This document shows, one piece after another, positions 11,858 to 23,843 of a stretch of 64,000 nucleotides of DNA. Source of the stretch: Polyodon spathula (lineage: Eukaryota; Chordata; Actinopteri; Acipenseriformes; Polyodontidae). The notes below the pieces were generated by a model. The model ran no database searches. It saw only the letters and a list, made by a program, of their open reading frames with translations, and was not told where the DNA came from. The stretch lies in the NCBI RefSeq assembly GCF_017654505.1, contig NC_054534.1, positions 19,035,693 to 19,099,692 on the forward strand. The letters run 5' to 3'. The first letter of the stretch is position 1. Each line of letters starts with the position of its first letter. The translations under genes and the position numbers were made by a program.

Positions 11858-14800
11858 TAACAAATGCATAACACCAGTCTCACAGGCTAGTGACAGCTGT
11901 TCCTCAACGTTGGTATAATGAAAAAAGTATATACTGATGCCTTGGGGTTTTGGAGTACCCTAAGATTGCAGACACCAATTAAAAGGATGGCTACTGTACC
12001 TGGCGACAGCACTGTGGTCCCCGAGTTGATATTGGAGAGCAGGTCTTCTACAGTCTGTATCTCATTAAAATGCTGGAGTCATTTTTCTAGCTGTAGCGCA
12101 AACGTGGCATGGCCCTGAAAAATTTGACTGAAGAGGTTGGATTTCCTATCCTTTGAATGATGCAATGGAAATTGAACATCACTGAATAAAATCAGGAGAA
12201 AAAAATAAAAAACAGAAATGCCAGAAAGTCACAACCAGGCACAAAGCTGAAGTAATATGCTTCTGAGCCAGTGACTGTGAATGAAGCTTGCTGAAGGAAA
12301 AGGGGATAATTGAAGTCCTCCTTAAATGATTTGTTACTAAGCCTTTATTTTCTGGGGCAGGCTTCCTAAGACTGAAAGGAGAGCTGTGAGGATGTTAATA
12401 ATTATCACTGCTGGACTCCCAACAGAGGGCTGGAGGGCTCTAAATGCATAGCCCTTGCAACCCTAGCTATCAGGTTGCATGGACTCCTTACCCTGAGGGA
12501 GTGGGTTAGACTACTTGGGATGACTTATTCTGTTAGGTATTTACAGCTGCACTCACTAGGTCTGTGATTAGAGGCATAACAGAGATATGAGTTCTTGCAA
12601 TTGGACTGCTATGTAGTTATAGTTTCTAAGGAGGAAAGACTTTCAGTTAACAAATAAATGCCTCTCGTGTCTGAAATACCTTGAATAAAATCTAGTAAGA
12701 TACACAACTAAATCTGAGATTTGATAAATTATTATTTTAGGTTTCCTTAATATACCCTACAGCAGTGTTTTTATTTATTTATTTTTAAACTGTATCCCTT
12801 CTGTCTCAAGGTTTCAACTCAGGTACCCCTTTAAATTTTTACTCTACTTAATGGTACCACAGTGGCAAAGAAAAGCAGAATAATCTGACTGACAATTTTT
12901 CTCCCCCTGTTTTATTATGTCACAACAGTTTGGGATTGAAGATGTTGGTTTAGGACAGAATACCAAACACTAATTCTTAAAATGTACAAGTCTTTGGATG
13001 CATAGAATCTCTTCCGAAACAAACATATTTCGCTTTTTATTATATATAATCAAAAATAGTCTACATTGTAAATGTTTCACGTTACCATTTATGTTTCACA
13101 TTATCATTTACATTTACCATCTCAACATAATTCCGTGTGCCGTTTACAATGTAAACGTTTGAAAGTGAGAAACGCATCTGTTTTTGACTTGAGAAACGAT
13201 ACACAGGACAGTGTATATATACAATCAAACATTGAAAACAATTCAGCCAGCTGCTATTATTGCTGCTACTAAAATGCAGCCGCGCCTAATCAGAATGAAA
13301 ACCCACCCAATCGAAACCACGTATTCGTACAGGTGGATGATCATTTTGAAACAAGTCAGACCGTAAACTTATTGAGCTGCTAAACAAAAACAAAATATTT
13401 ATGCACAGTGGTTAGATAATATATTATACCATAAAAATTAAAAAAAAAAAAAAATCAATTCAAGATCATGCTTTTACTTTCATTATTTTTTTAAATTTTG
13501 CATTTGAGTCATCATGCATACCCCCACCCCCCCCCATATGACCCTTAGATCAGTTGAAAACCCCAGTAGATCTCCCACTGCCTGTAGGACAGGAAAGCAC
13601 TTGTACAGGTTTACACACACTTTGTAAAAGTAAGTCGCATATTAAGGTTAGTGCTGTTGACATAGCTTAAGTAAAGGCTACAACGGTTTTGTCTTTAGCT
13701 CAATTACTTTCAATAGCATCAAGTCACTGAATACTTTGCAGTTACTGCCTACTCTCCATCTTTTTTTTTTTTTTAAACGCATTTCCAAAATCAAATTAAA
13801 TTTGTAATCCATTTAACCATCACATGATCTGTGAAGTCTTTCTGTTGTGCAATTATTACTCATGTGTAATTCATTTACATTACCTGATTTAAATAGGTAA
13901 TAATTCACTTAGTAACTTGCTGAAACCCTTGCACTCTGTCCACAAGAGGAAAATAAAGGAACGTTTTCACTCTAAACCACGATCCCCTTAGGTCTCTGCG
14001 CAGGGGCTTTGCCAGTGAACTCAAGCAAGCCAAACAAAGTAAAAATATAAGGGGTTGCCACCTGTGGTCAATAAAACCGGACTTCTTAACAACCTTAAAC
14101 TGAGCATGAGTTCATCGGGGCTTCACAACTCAAGCAGCCTCATAACTAATTAGCAAGTTTAAAAAAAAAAATACAATTTGTTATTTATTTGAAAACAGTC
14201 ATCTTGCTGTACTCTTATGTTCATACAGAAAAGCTGAGTGTGTTCTACAGATGGAGGTAGAGCACAGCACTTAACTTACGTTTTCTTACTTTTAATCCTA
14301 GTATGTGACAATGGACAAGGCCTGTCTGTCCCCAAGTAATTCTGTCAGGATGCAAAAGCTGCCGGTGTGACTGCAGAACTAAAAAGCTGGAAATAGCAAG
14401 AAAATAGCTGTTTGATTGAGTCTATAATACTAACAAAAACTGACAAAAAAAAAATCAATTTCAATCACTGAGTAAATCCAACACAACTGATTAAGAGAAA
14501 GACCAAAAAATAATAATTAACCAAAGAATAGCAAACAATGGACAGGACTGATTTACCAAAGCCTGACCTCAATGTCACCCACAGTGTGCGACTGCTCAGC
14601 CACTGAGCAGAGACTTCTCATGGCAGTATCCGGCAGACAGTTAAGCACAGAGGGAGGTCATGTCATAATTGAGGCACTGCCAGAAAACTACTGTGAGACA
14701 GGATTCACTGTAAATATACAATACCTCTGGATTAATCAGAATCTGCTGTATATCTTCAGTTTATTATTAGACTGGCATATTTTACCACTATCATACATTA

Positions 14801-15742
14801 TAAGCCAATGGCTGGCAAAATATGGTTAGTAATCTGATAAAATGGTTAAAAAAGAATCTGTAAGCCTGATAACCTCCATGTTACCTCATCAGCATTTACA
14901 CACGCACGCACGCACGCACGCACGCACAAACACACACTTGCTTTCCCGAAAACAGATTTATTTATTTATTTTATTACAAAACACTAAAGTATTGAATGGA
15001 TGAACATGGCGAGGAAAACGCATTGAATAATTGTCATTTACAATGACTTAAATTATAGAAAAAGCCACGTTCCCCTTTCGTTTTCACACAGATCAAGAAG
15101 TGAATTGCTCAGGAACTGCAGACAGAGATGCCAGGCTCGTGCAAAAGGGGCAATGGGAGTGCCTTTATCTTGAAATGAGCTTCTGAGCAGTCAGATTTCT
15201 TTTTATGATAAAAGCCAGGATAAGTTTCTTTGAACACTGCACTGTTTAAAGTAATCTGAAACACACAAAAAGCACTGAACTTGACAAATCAGTCAGTGAC
15301 TGATCAACAATTCTTCTGAAATGGGTGAGATTCAAAGCTGTACAATTTGTACCTTTTTATAGAAGGAAATGAGTGAATAAATATATAAAAATATAAATAA
15401 ATAAATACATGACAATGTTCCATATTTAGTAGACTACTCTGTTAACTTAAGGTTTCTCATTTGAAGTCCAAGTGGTTTTTATAACATTACTGGCTTATTT
15501 TGTTTTACTATATTTAGTTAAACAGCAAATACTTCTTGTTTAGAGGAATGAGAGCGACACAGTAGAAATCCTTTCACCTCTGCATTGCTAGTTCAATTCA
15601 AGACAATGTCATCGGTGCAGAAAATCACTTCAATCTGATTGCGGCTGTGGCACTGCTGAGGCCCTGCACATGTCAAGAGTATTTTTAGTTTCTTTTTTAT
15701 GCGGTAAACTAGGTTTGTTGAAATGTGAACGTTTGTGTTAAA
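11858..15742. other. MCC intron, central part
   Basis: No exon or bounded transposon was recognised. Low-complexity tracts include T-runs near 13760-13774, A-runs near 13440 and 14161, and a (CGCA)n array at 14900-14927. A weak polymerase III B-box-like motif lies near 15590-15600 without a convincing SINE body. Confidence 0.55.
14900..14927. repeat. (ACGC)n microsatellite
   Basis: About seven tandem ACGC units flanked by short CA runs. CpG-containing tetranucleotide arrays are uncommon in methylated vertebrate genomes because CpG decays. Confidence 0.85.
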
Positions 15743-16300
15743 TGTGGCAGGGCTGGGGTTAGAATCTCCTCCCTAATAAGACAGGTGTGCAATGCGGCCC
15801 AGTGTTGACTCATTTAATGATTATCAGTTAACCCTGGCCCCCTGCTATAAAATAGGAGCTGGAAAGCCAGTTCCTTTGTTCTCAACAAGCTGGAGGTCAA
15901 GGTTGTCTGTGAACCCTCATGACTGAGTGTTTTAACCAGGGTGAGCTGCTCATTATCATCGTGTGTAGATCTGGAAAACCACAACTTTCAAGAATAGGAA
16001 TTTGGGGGATTTTAATCATACAACAGTATTCAAGTGTATATTAGGAAGAAGGTTCCTGGAGCGGGACCCTCCTTTATAGTGACAGCAGCGCTCGGCTGCT
16101 GGTTTGGTCACCTTTTGTTTTGCATTTCTGTATATATTATTTCTGTTACACTTTGTTTGTGTACACCCGCCTGCATGCTACACCATTGTTGGTATAGCCA
16201 TGTGGTATCAACAACCCTGCCCTAGGTATTACCATTGCTGGTGCTCTAATGGAGGCTACCTGACCCTGCAATCAGAATTGTGGAAATATTGTACATTGTA
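15743..16300 (+). mobile_element. LTR-like block with a TATA box (possible solo LTR)
   Basis: The block opens TGTGGCAGGGCTGGGG, as many fish Gypsy LTRs do. About 100 bp on it has a TATAAAATAGGAGC promoter-like motif (around 15846), followed by a T- and GT-rich leader. No internal region, second LTR or coding sequence is adjacent. The 3' end is uncertain: no clear GCCACA-type terminus was found. A TTAAA before the start recurs near 16647 after a CCA, which would extend the block to about 16646, but such an AT-rich match could be chance. Diverged solo LTR is the best reading. Confidence 0.4.
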
Positions 16301-17792
16301 AATGAAACCTGGACGTCTGTGCCGGCGTGTAAACGGCAGTTGACTGTTTTGAGACGTTATAAAAACCAAAACCAAGATTTTTGGAAGCGTGGAACATCAT
16401 ATTAACCCCAGTATTTGTTTTTGTATTTCTGTGATTAATGTATTGCCACACTAAACCTTTAGCTAGGATTCTCCATTGACTACAGTGTACAGCATTTAGG
16501 CAAGTCAACAACAAAGTATGTTCCCACAACTTGCTGATGAGTACTCAAATTCTTATAATTAATCAAATAAAATCAACAAAATTGTAAAAATGTTAAATAA
16601 AAGGGTAAGATCTATTTGTTTAATTTACCACCTCAAAGTTATACCATTAAATACAACATTTGAGAATTAGCTTGAGTGACACCTAGGGAAACCGACAGTT
16701 CTAGTAAATACTTATCAGTATTAATGCAAAATGCATAACGATGTCGTTAGGAATCAGAGAAGATTGTAATTTAGTATTGTTACGGATCTTGTGAGTGTCC
16801 CCTGGTGAGCCATAACTACGCACTCTCAGTGCTCCACAAGCTTCCTGAAGGATCGTGTTTCATTTTGGATTTTGCATACCAAGTGCCATAAATGAGGACA
16901 CCTAATCATTTTTCATCCAGCTATTGAGCTGGAAGAGCATGCTTGTTTTTTTTTTTTCTTTTTATAAATGAATCACGTTCCCAACAGAAGAAAAAATATT
17001 GAATGTCCAATTAATTAACAATATGCAGCTAAACCTACTATAGTATGACTTGGAATATTTAAGCTGCTACAGTGTTGCAGCTACATCCTTTAGTACTTTA
17101 TTGCAAAGTGCTGAGGGATTACAAAATGCCAAGAGCGGATTCACTCATATTTTAACCCTTTTATTCCATTCTTCAAATTCTGTAACTTTGAACTGCTTTT
17201 GACATCGGTGACCCTTGCTTCTGAGGAATGTTTCTCTGAATGACACTAATGCATAGCATGAATTATGAACTTTCTATTGCCCTGTGTGACTGGAGTAAGT
17301 GGGTTATGCAGAATCTTTGTACAGTTAGAAACTCCTACACAACAAATTTCAAGTCTTAATCCTCCTCCAATATCCTTCTGTCCAAGACAATCCATCTTTC
17401 TGCCAAGTCTTTTACTGTCAGTAGTCTTTCCTTTCCTTTATATTCCTGTGTATCTCATCTCTCCACACTGGTTTCTCTCTTTTCTCTCCCCATCTTTTCA
17501 TCATCACGCACTGTCCCCATTACCATTCCTGAAGCCATTACCATTCCTTAGCACAATGCAGCTTTTCTGACCAACTGTTACTATGTTTCATAGCTGTGTT
17601 CATGACATGCTTAATGGCTGCCGTATATTCATTTAGATAAACGTGGATTCTATAGGAAGTTTAGAAAGGTTCGTTGTGCATGAAAGGCTCTTGTTGTATA
17701 GTACAGTGTGCAAAGTTTCTTCAAAAGCAAAATGACTATTTGCCTACAGGTCTTGTGCACCACAGACTACAGTTCTGGATCCTGACACTCAC
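16301..17792. other. MCC intron, right part
   Basis: No exon or bounded repeat was recognised between the LTR-like block and the MCC exon. A plus-strand open frame at 17265-17570 is a C/T-rich low-information translation without homologue. The MCC donor (GTGAGT on the minus strand) lies at 17787-17792. Confidence 0.55.
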
Positions 17793-17906
17793 CTGAGCTT
17801 TTCCCAACCTCTTTTCTAGCAGGTCTCGCTCCCTCTCGGTTTGCTGTAGTCTCTTATTGAGCTCCACTATGTCACCTTTTAGTGATGCCAGGGCTGCCAG
17901 ATGTAA
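17793..17906 (-). CDS. mcc: MCC coding exon, coiled-coil segment (LHLAALASLKGD...)
   Basis: This 114-bp minus-strand exon encodes exactly 38 codons, LHLAALASLKGDIVELNKRL followed by QQTERERDLLEKRLGKAQ. It matches the part of MCC shared by its short and long isoforms, just after the isoform-specific N-terminus. From memory it differs from the human protein at only about two residues near the end (R and G in EKRLGKAQ). The acceptor is TTATAG at the upstream edge and the donor is CAG/GTGAGT, so both borders are phase 0 and the reading frame continues directly into CEQSHLMREH at 9032. The product is the N-terminal coiled coil of the MCC scaffold protein. The upstream exon that would identify short or long isoform usage was not found. 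No damage is visible, which indicates a live gene. Confidence 0.95.
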
Positions 17907-18084
17907 CTATAACAAAAAAAAACAACAAATAAATAAATAAATAAATAAAAACAATAATATACCTGTAATGAAGTGAGGATTCTAGATCAATAAGTTTTAA
18001 TCAATTAAGATATCCTACTACGGTTTGAAAACCGGGTGTCCACATCTAGTGCAACTAACTGACCACTACAGTCTCTCCTGACTT

Positions 18085-18121
18085 GGGGGGGGGGGGGGGT
18101 GGGGGGTGGGGGGGGGGGGGG
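18085..18121. repeat. Interrupted poly-G tract
   Basis: About 36 bases, nearly all G with two T interruptions. A strong G-quadruplex candidate on the plus strand and a site where base-call length is unreliable. Confidence 0.9.
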
Positions 18122-19057
18122 AGAACTTCTGCCAATAATAACATGGATTTGTCAAGGGCAGCTTAGAAAACTTCAGCAGTTCAAAAGTATGTTCTAATGC
18201 AGCTACTCAAACACAAAGTTAAGGCACATGACCCACAGCAATCTGTAAACCACGATGAACAAAAGAATAGGGGTCATTCAGCTCTGCATTTATCGGAAGG
18301 CAAAAAGTGAAACTAATAAAAGGCTAACTGCTGCTGTTTTAGCCAAGAGGGTGAGAGTATCCTAGGGTGGAAATTTAGCTTGGAAAGCAGTATTAAATAC
18401 ACTACCATTTGTTCCTTTTGTTATCAGAAGATGACAAGCCAAGTTCTCAATATTAACACCCAAACCTATACAACCCAGTGTTATTTTTAGAACGTCCTGC
18501 ACTCCCGACTTCCTGCAGATATTCACAGCAACCCGCTCATTCCCTCAGTTAATGTGTGAATTATTTATTTGTGGTGCAATTTCTACAATATAGCCTAATA
18601 AACCTGAACTTTGTTTGAAAGGATCAGGGCAAAAGAGATGATTAGGATCAATAACTATTACGATGATTCCAGTTAAGACTTTAGGTATTAATTGCTTTTG
18701 AACAAACTGCTATGATGTAGCTTGTTGACTAATAAAACAAGTGAATGTCATTCATAATGCTGATAAGAGAGACTTGAGTCTGGATAAACAGGCAGCTAAG
18801 AGTTCTCATGCTAACCAAAAGAGCTCTTCTTTTGTTCTTGTGCCAATGGGCCCTATTCGCAAAACATTAAGCAATGTTTTGGTAAGGGCTGTTTTTTAAA
18901 TGCTCATTTAATTCCCCGAATCAAGTTTGCAGTTCACAAAAGCTTTCGAGAACAAACGAAGAAGTCAAAACTTTGACAAATGGATATCCCTACACTTATC
19001 TCGAACAGAACATTACAAATTAAAATCGGCTTCAAATATAATATATCATACGTATAG

Positions 19058-19058
<1 letters not shown>

Positions 19059-19124
<66 letters not shown>
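19059..19124. repeat. (TA)n microsatellite
   Basis: About 33 uninterrupted TA units. The IYIYIY open frames on both strands are produced by this array and are not genes. Confidence 0.95.
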
Positions 19125-19129
<5 letters not shown>

Positions 19130-22100
19130 AAAACAAAAAAACACACTATCTGCCTTCAAATGCGAGTACTAATTTCCACTTGTGTGAAGAATACTGTATA
19201 TGGTAGTACTGCACTGTAACCCATATTGTTTTCAATAACAGTAACATACCACAAAAGAAAAACTATAGGGTTGTAGCAATTCCACACATCACAGAAGACA
19301 GAAATTACTTTGGCTCTACAGATACAGCCCATAAATAAAACCATTCACACATGCTTCTCGGCTTCATACTGCTATACCAAGTTGAACAGCTAGAATGACC
19401 CCATGAAGTGCCAGATGTTTACATAAATATGTTTCATTTTACAGTATTTCTGGATATCATTGAAAATGAGGTGTACATTCCTTCAGTCGTCTTTGGTTAA
19501 ATCATTTAAAATAATACATTTTAAAGGGGTGACTACATCTTTTTAAAAATGAATTACACATTCCGCAATAAAACACCTGGTCCTACTTTATGTAGTTCAC
19601 AGACAAAACAATTAACATGAATTTCTTTATCTTACCAATTTTCAATTTAATAAATTATCTAAACTGAGTCAGAATCCTTTGGCGCACATACTGTATGCCA
19701 ACACTGTACTTCTGACTTGCAGCTGTCAAATTTGCTAGTTCTGTCACTATTTCTCACTGACTTAGCATTGCTATACTGCAGGTCTCTGTAGCCGTTTACC
19801 CAATGTTAACAACATTTAAGATGAGGTGATTGAGTGACTTTATTTTTGTTTTATAATCCTAAAAAGACAGATTTAAAAAAAAAACCCAAAAAACAGCATT
19901 TTACAAATACAACAGAAGAAACTTCAAGATTACCATCAGTATTGTCTGTGTGTCTAGGGTATTGTTAAAACATAAACATTAGCTGCACAGCATGCAGTGT
20001 TGAAATGACATATCCTCTTGGTTCTATTGGTACCATCAGTGCATTCTGATGGGTTGAAAGAAAGAAATTAAGTTTTCCTCCCAATACTTAATGCTTAAAG
20101 AGCAGTGTTTCCATAAGAGTCTGAATACCTGACACACATTCATTAGGTATGTAACACAGTTACACAAAGCACAGAAACAGGTTCCTCTGCATGTATTTAC
20201 TGGCATAACTTTAAATTCAGCAAGTACATCTTGAGCAAGCTGCTGTTACTCTTGGGAACAGTAACCTCTGGGAAAATGACATTACAGGATAATGTACTTC
20301 TGTTATCTGTTTGAAGGAAAGAAACATATTTTACAGATGTTGATGAGCCTATGGGAGTTCCAGTGGATGCTTAGTGATCAGCAAGTCTCTACTACTGTAT
20401 CACAATCACTACTGTGTGCCATTATCTCATGCTATTGTGAATGAGCCTTTTCTCATTAGATAGATGAGTACAAATATCTGTGCATTTCCACAACTACTGT
20501 ATATACTGTAAATTTAGGAGCCCACTTGTAGCCCAACAGAACAATCCAGTGCTTCTAAATAGTGTACATGGCACCGAGAAGACAGACCCAACGAGGGTTA
20601 GGGGATTTAAAAGATATTTTTTAAATGAATGTGCTTATGCTTGTAATAAGCAACAGTGCCCATCAATGGTTAGGCAATGTAGACATGTTCCTACAGCTTG
20701 TCAAATGTATTAGTACTAAAATATTAATTTGACAAAACTAGAATGCTGAGTTTTGATTTTGATCTTATGTTAAACTCTTCAGGTGTGCCTTCAAGAGGTT
20801 CACAACTTGCGTTAACTGAAGATAAATAATAAAAAGGGTCTCCCTGTTGCACCAGATAAAGTGGTAGCACTCTCAACATGGATTATTAAAATTGGTCCAA
20901 TGCCACCTTCCTCTTGGCTATACGAATGGGCCCTTCACCTGAAACAACTTAGAATCTCAAACAGAGCTGACAGGGTGATATATTAAAGGGGGAATAAAGC
21001 TAGGATAAAAACACCCTATTTGAACCAACCCTCACTAGCCAACATAATTCTTACAAAACGACACCCTAAAACAAGACATTATGCAACAATCAATACAGAA
21101 ATGCTCAGATATTGCAAGGTCACCTAACTGCTCACCATAAACAAACATAATAAAAAAATGAAAAATGCGGATTACTGTTGAGTTGGCTTTTTAGATGCCA
21201 TTTAAAATGTCAGTTATTATGCAGTGTTGCTGGGAGTGCAATACATTTAGGAATGAGTTACAATGTAGACATCTTCAAGACTACATCTCCTCAAAACAGA
21301 CAACGCTAAATTAATATTAGCAAAGATTGGAGTTAAGTATTCAGGTTATCACTAGGTCTTTGTTTTCACTAATACTTCAGGTAGCAGGTTATATGCGACC
21401 CTAGGCAAGTTACTGTACTTCCCTTACAAACGTTTTCAAAATGCCATTGCCATTTAGTTACATAACTTTTTATGGGTAAGAAAACTGCTTGTGAAGATTC
21501 TGAACAAGAAACACTTTGTTACAAATCAAAGGCAGATGGCACCAGCCAAGAGGAGATCTAAAACATCCAGATTATTTTCACTAATTGATGCTGAACCATA
21601 ATCTACTTTAGTATACCATTTATTTGAATCACATTTTAAAGTAACACCAGCAAATGTTGTTGTAGGACACTAGTGACAATATGGAACCAGGTTCGCTGAG
21701 ACAGTTTGGACTAAGTCGCACAGCAATGAACTGGGCTGCAAGTTGAAAGAAAAAAAATAAAAAAAGCTGTGTACAGTGAACAAAAAAATGATAGCCTGAA
21801 AAAACACAGTGTCAGCATTATTTTAGCATGGAGTATATTTCAGTGCAGCCACTATTATTTAAACGAAATCTTTGTGTCTAAGATTGATAACAGTTTCAGT
21901 ATAGTAGCTACTCAAATCTTAATTACGGCAACTACCATAGCAGTTCCTCAGTTTTTAAAAGGCAACTACAATAGAAATGCTTTAATTGGATACTAACCTA
22001 TAAACACATAAGGATGAACGCAAGGGTGTTCTCTACCTTTACATTATCTGTTACTTAAATGATACTTAGAGCTAAGTACCCTTTTTCCCCATAGAGTTAT

Positions 22101-23502
22101 AATTATGTTAAAAGCCCAGTGCCCTTGGGAAGGACCCTGCCCTATACATTAGCAGAAAACCTTCCCTCAAAACAACATCTAATACCTTGCTTGTCATTAT
22201 ATTCCATAATATTGGGTTAGAAAGAGATCCTTAGAAAAAGAACAAAAAATCATCATTGATGAAAACAATGTATACAGAGGAGATTAGTTCTTAGTTAAGA
22301 AAACAGTCACATCAACTCTTTTGAGAAAACTCAGAGACGACTGTATAAATAGCTTAAAATAAGCTATAAGGTTAGCACTTTGCATCCCCATTCATTAAAG
22401 TTCAGGGACTCTATTGACCACATGATTTAATTATAGTTAGGAGAGAACTTACCATAGTCCATGCAAATGTGATCTAGCTGTAACTGAAATGAAAGGTTGA
22501 CTCTCTAGATGCAGTCTATGCACTAAATCTACAATGAGATGGCAAAGGAGAAATACTATGCACAGGTTTTAACATTGTTAGACTCACGCCTCACCACTGG
22601 AAGTAAACCTGCCTCACACGTCCAGGGTCAATAGATTCTTCAAGAAAAATGCTCCAGAAAATGCTTAATAAATATGTGATATTAGCATAACTTTAGCCAA
22701 TGTTACATTTAAAAAAACAAGTACCATTAATTATAAAAAAAAAAATAAAAATTAAAATTACTAAAAATTGGTGTAAGGAATAACCCAGACATCTGAAATA
22801 TTAAAAATAAAACAAATGTACCGGAGACACACATATTGAATTGCTATAGTCTTGGAGACACCACAAATGGAGAGGCCTTTACACAGTAGTAGTTATCTGA
22901 CTCTGAAGCTATTTTAAAATAAATATGAGACCATTTTCACAGCTTTACATACACTCCATTTTCATTTAGGAAAAGTCCTTTTTTTTAACCTCTGAAATGT
23001 CCTAAATGTATTGTAAGCTAACCACTAGGTACTGTAAATGCGTAATTTAACAGCAGTTCCCAGGACTTAAGTTTGATTCTTGACCATTTGTTTGATATAT
23101 TTAACTCTTTTACCAAGGCATTTAAAACAAAACTCCAATAACATCACTTACTTCTCTCAGGGATATTGTTAAAAAAAAATAAAAACTCTGACATCAGCTG
23201 GGATTTTCTGCAGTCAAGCTTCCAAAAAAAGCACACCTCTTCCTGCTGATTCCTAAAACCAAGCACAGATACTGGCTTCCCGTATTCACGTACAACATTC
23301 ACAATTTGACTTTTTAAACTACAAAAATACACTGCAGCTCCAGTACAGAAACTCTCTAAAGATTTGGTTCCCAAAAGTAATGGCCTCTTTGTCTTGAAGC
23401 CTGCGCTTGTCCTCATTTCATGCTGTGCTACAGGAAATAGAGTTGCTCTACACTATTTCTTGGAGAGATTAAAAAAAAAAAAAAAAAAATCAATAACCTT
23501 AC

Positions 23503-23784
23503 CTTTACTATAAGAAATCTGTTCTTAAGCACACCACCTCTACCAGTATATCTCACTGCAGAACCTTTATTTTCTCTTGTTTCTGATGATTGCCCCACAA
23601 CAAGGTACCTCTTGGGAGATTTAAATAAATTATCCGGTAAGTCACACGTCCTACAGTCGCTGCACTCAAAAGCATAGATTGCTTTTCCCCTCCTCACAAG
23701 AAAACGGGCAGCTGTTCCGCCTGTGTTCAAAGCTACTTCTTCAATTGAAGCAATCCTATGGAGTGTCTCCCGTTTTTGCTCTCT
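23503..23784 (-). other. Unassigned exon-like open segment, 94 codons, minus strand
   Basis: On the minus strand the frame is open for 94 codons between a possible acceptor (TACACAG) and a good donor (AAG/GTAAGG, intron from 23502 down). Both borders would be phase 0. The sequence is not low-complexity: it includes RETLHRIASIEEVALNTGG, then a cysteine cluster in FECSDCRTCDLPDNLF, then SPKRYLVVGQ and a basic stretch ending NRFLIVK. The C-x2-C-x2-C cluster followed by a hydrophobic YLVVGQ strand loosely recalls netrin-like (NTR/C345C) modules, but that is an impression only. The acceptor is weak because a (GA)n tract, not pyrimidines, precedes it. No in-frame ATG is present. It may be an alternative MCC exon, an exon of a nested gene, a decayed pseudogene or chance. 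I do not recognise it. Confidence 0.3.
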
Positions 23785-23792
23785 CTGTGTAT

Positions 23793-23794
<2 letters not shown>

Positions 23795-23840
<46 letters not shown>
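23795..23840. repeat. (CT)n microsatellite
   Basis: About 23 CT units immediately upstream, in minus-strand sense, of the unassigned open segment. Read on the minus strand it is (GA)n and keeps the frame open as alternating R and E codons. Confidence 0.95.

Positions 23841-23843
<3 letters not shown>

Larger units (their letters stand above)
17907..23502. other. Gene-free stretch upstream of the MCC exon
   Basis: No assignable exon was found on either strand. It holds an (AAAT)n tract at about 17925-17950, the G-run at 18085-18121 and the (TA)n array at 19059-19124. It is most simply MCC intron. A minus-strand open frame at 23144-23416 lies next to the candidate exon below but was not identified; a second frame across it reads QDKEAITFGNQIFREFLYW before a stop. 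Confidence 0.5.

Noticed and set aside
15590..15600. B-box-like motif suggesting a SINE (also near 8670 and 23070)
   Set aside because: No matching A box, body or tail was found; single B-box matches are frequent by chance.
18927..19172. Open frames with IYIYIY runs
   Set aside because: Produced by the (TA)n microsatellite.
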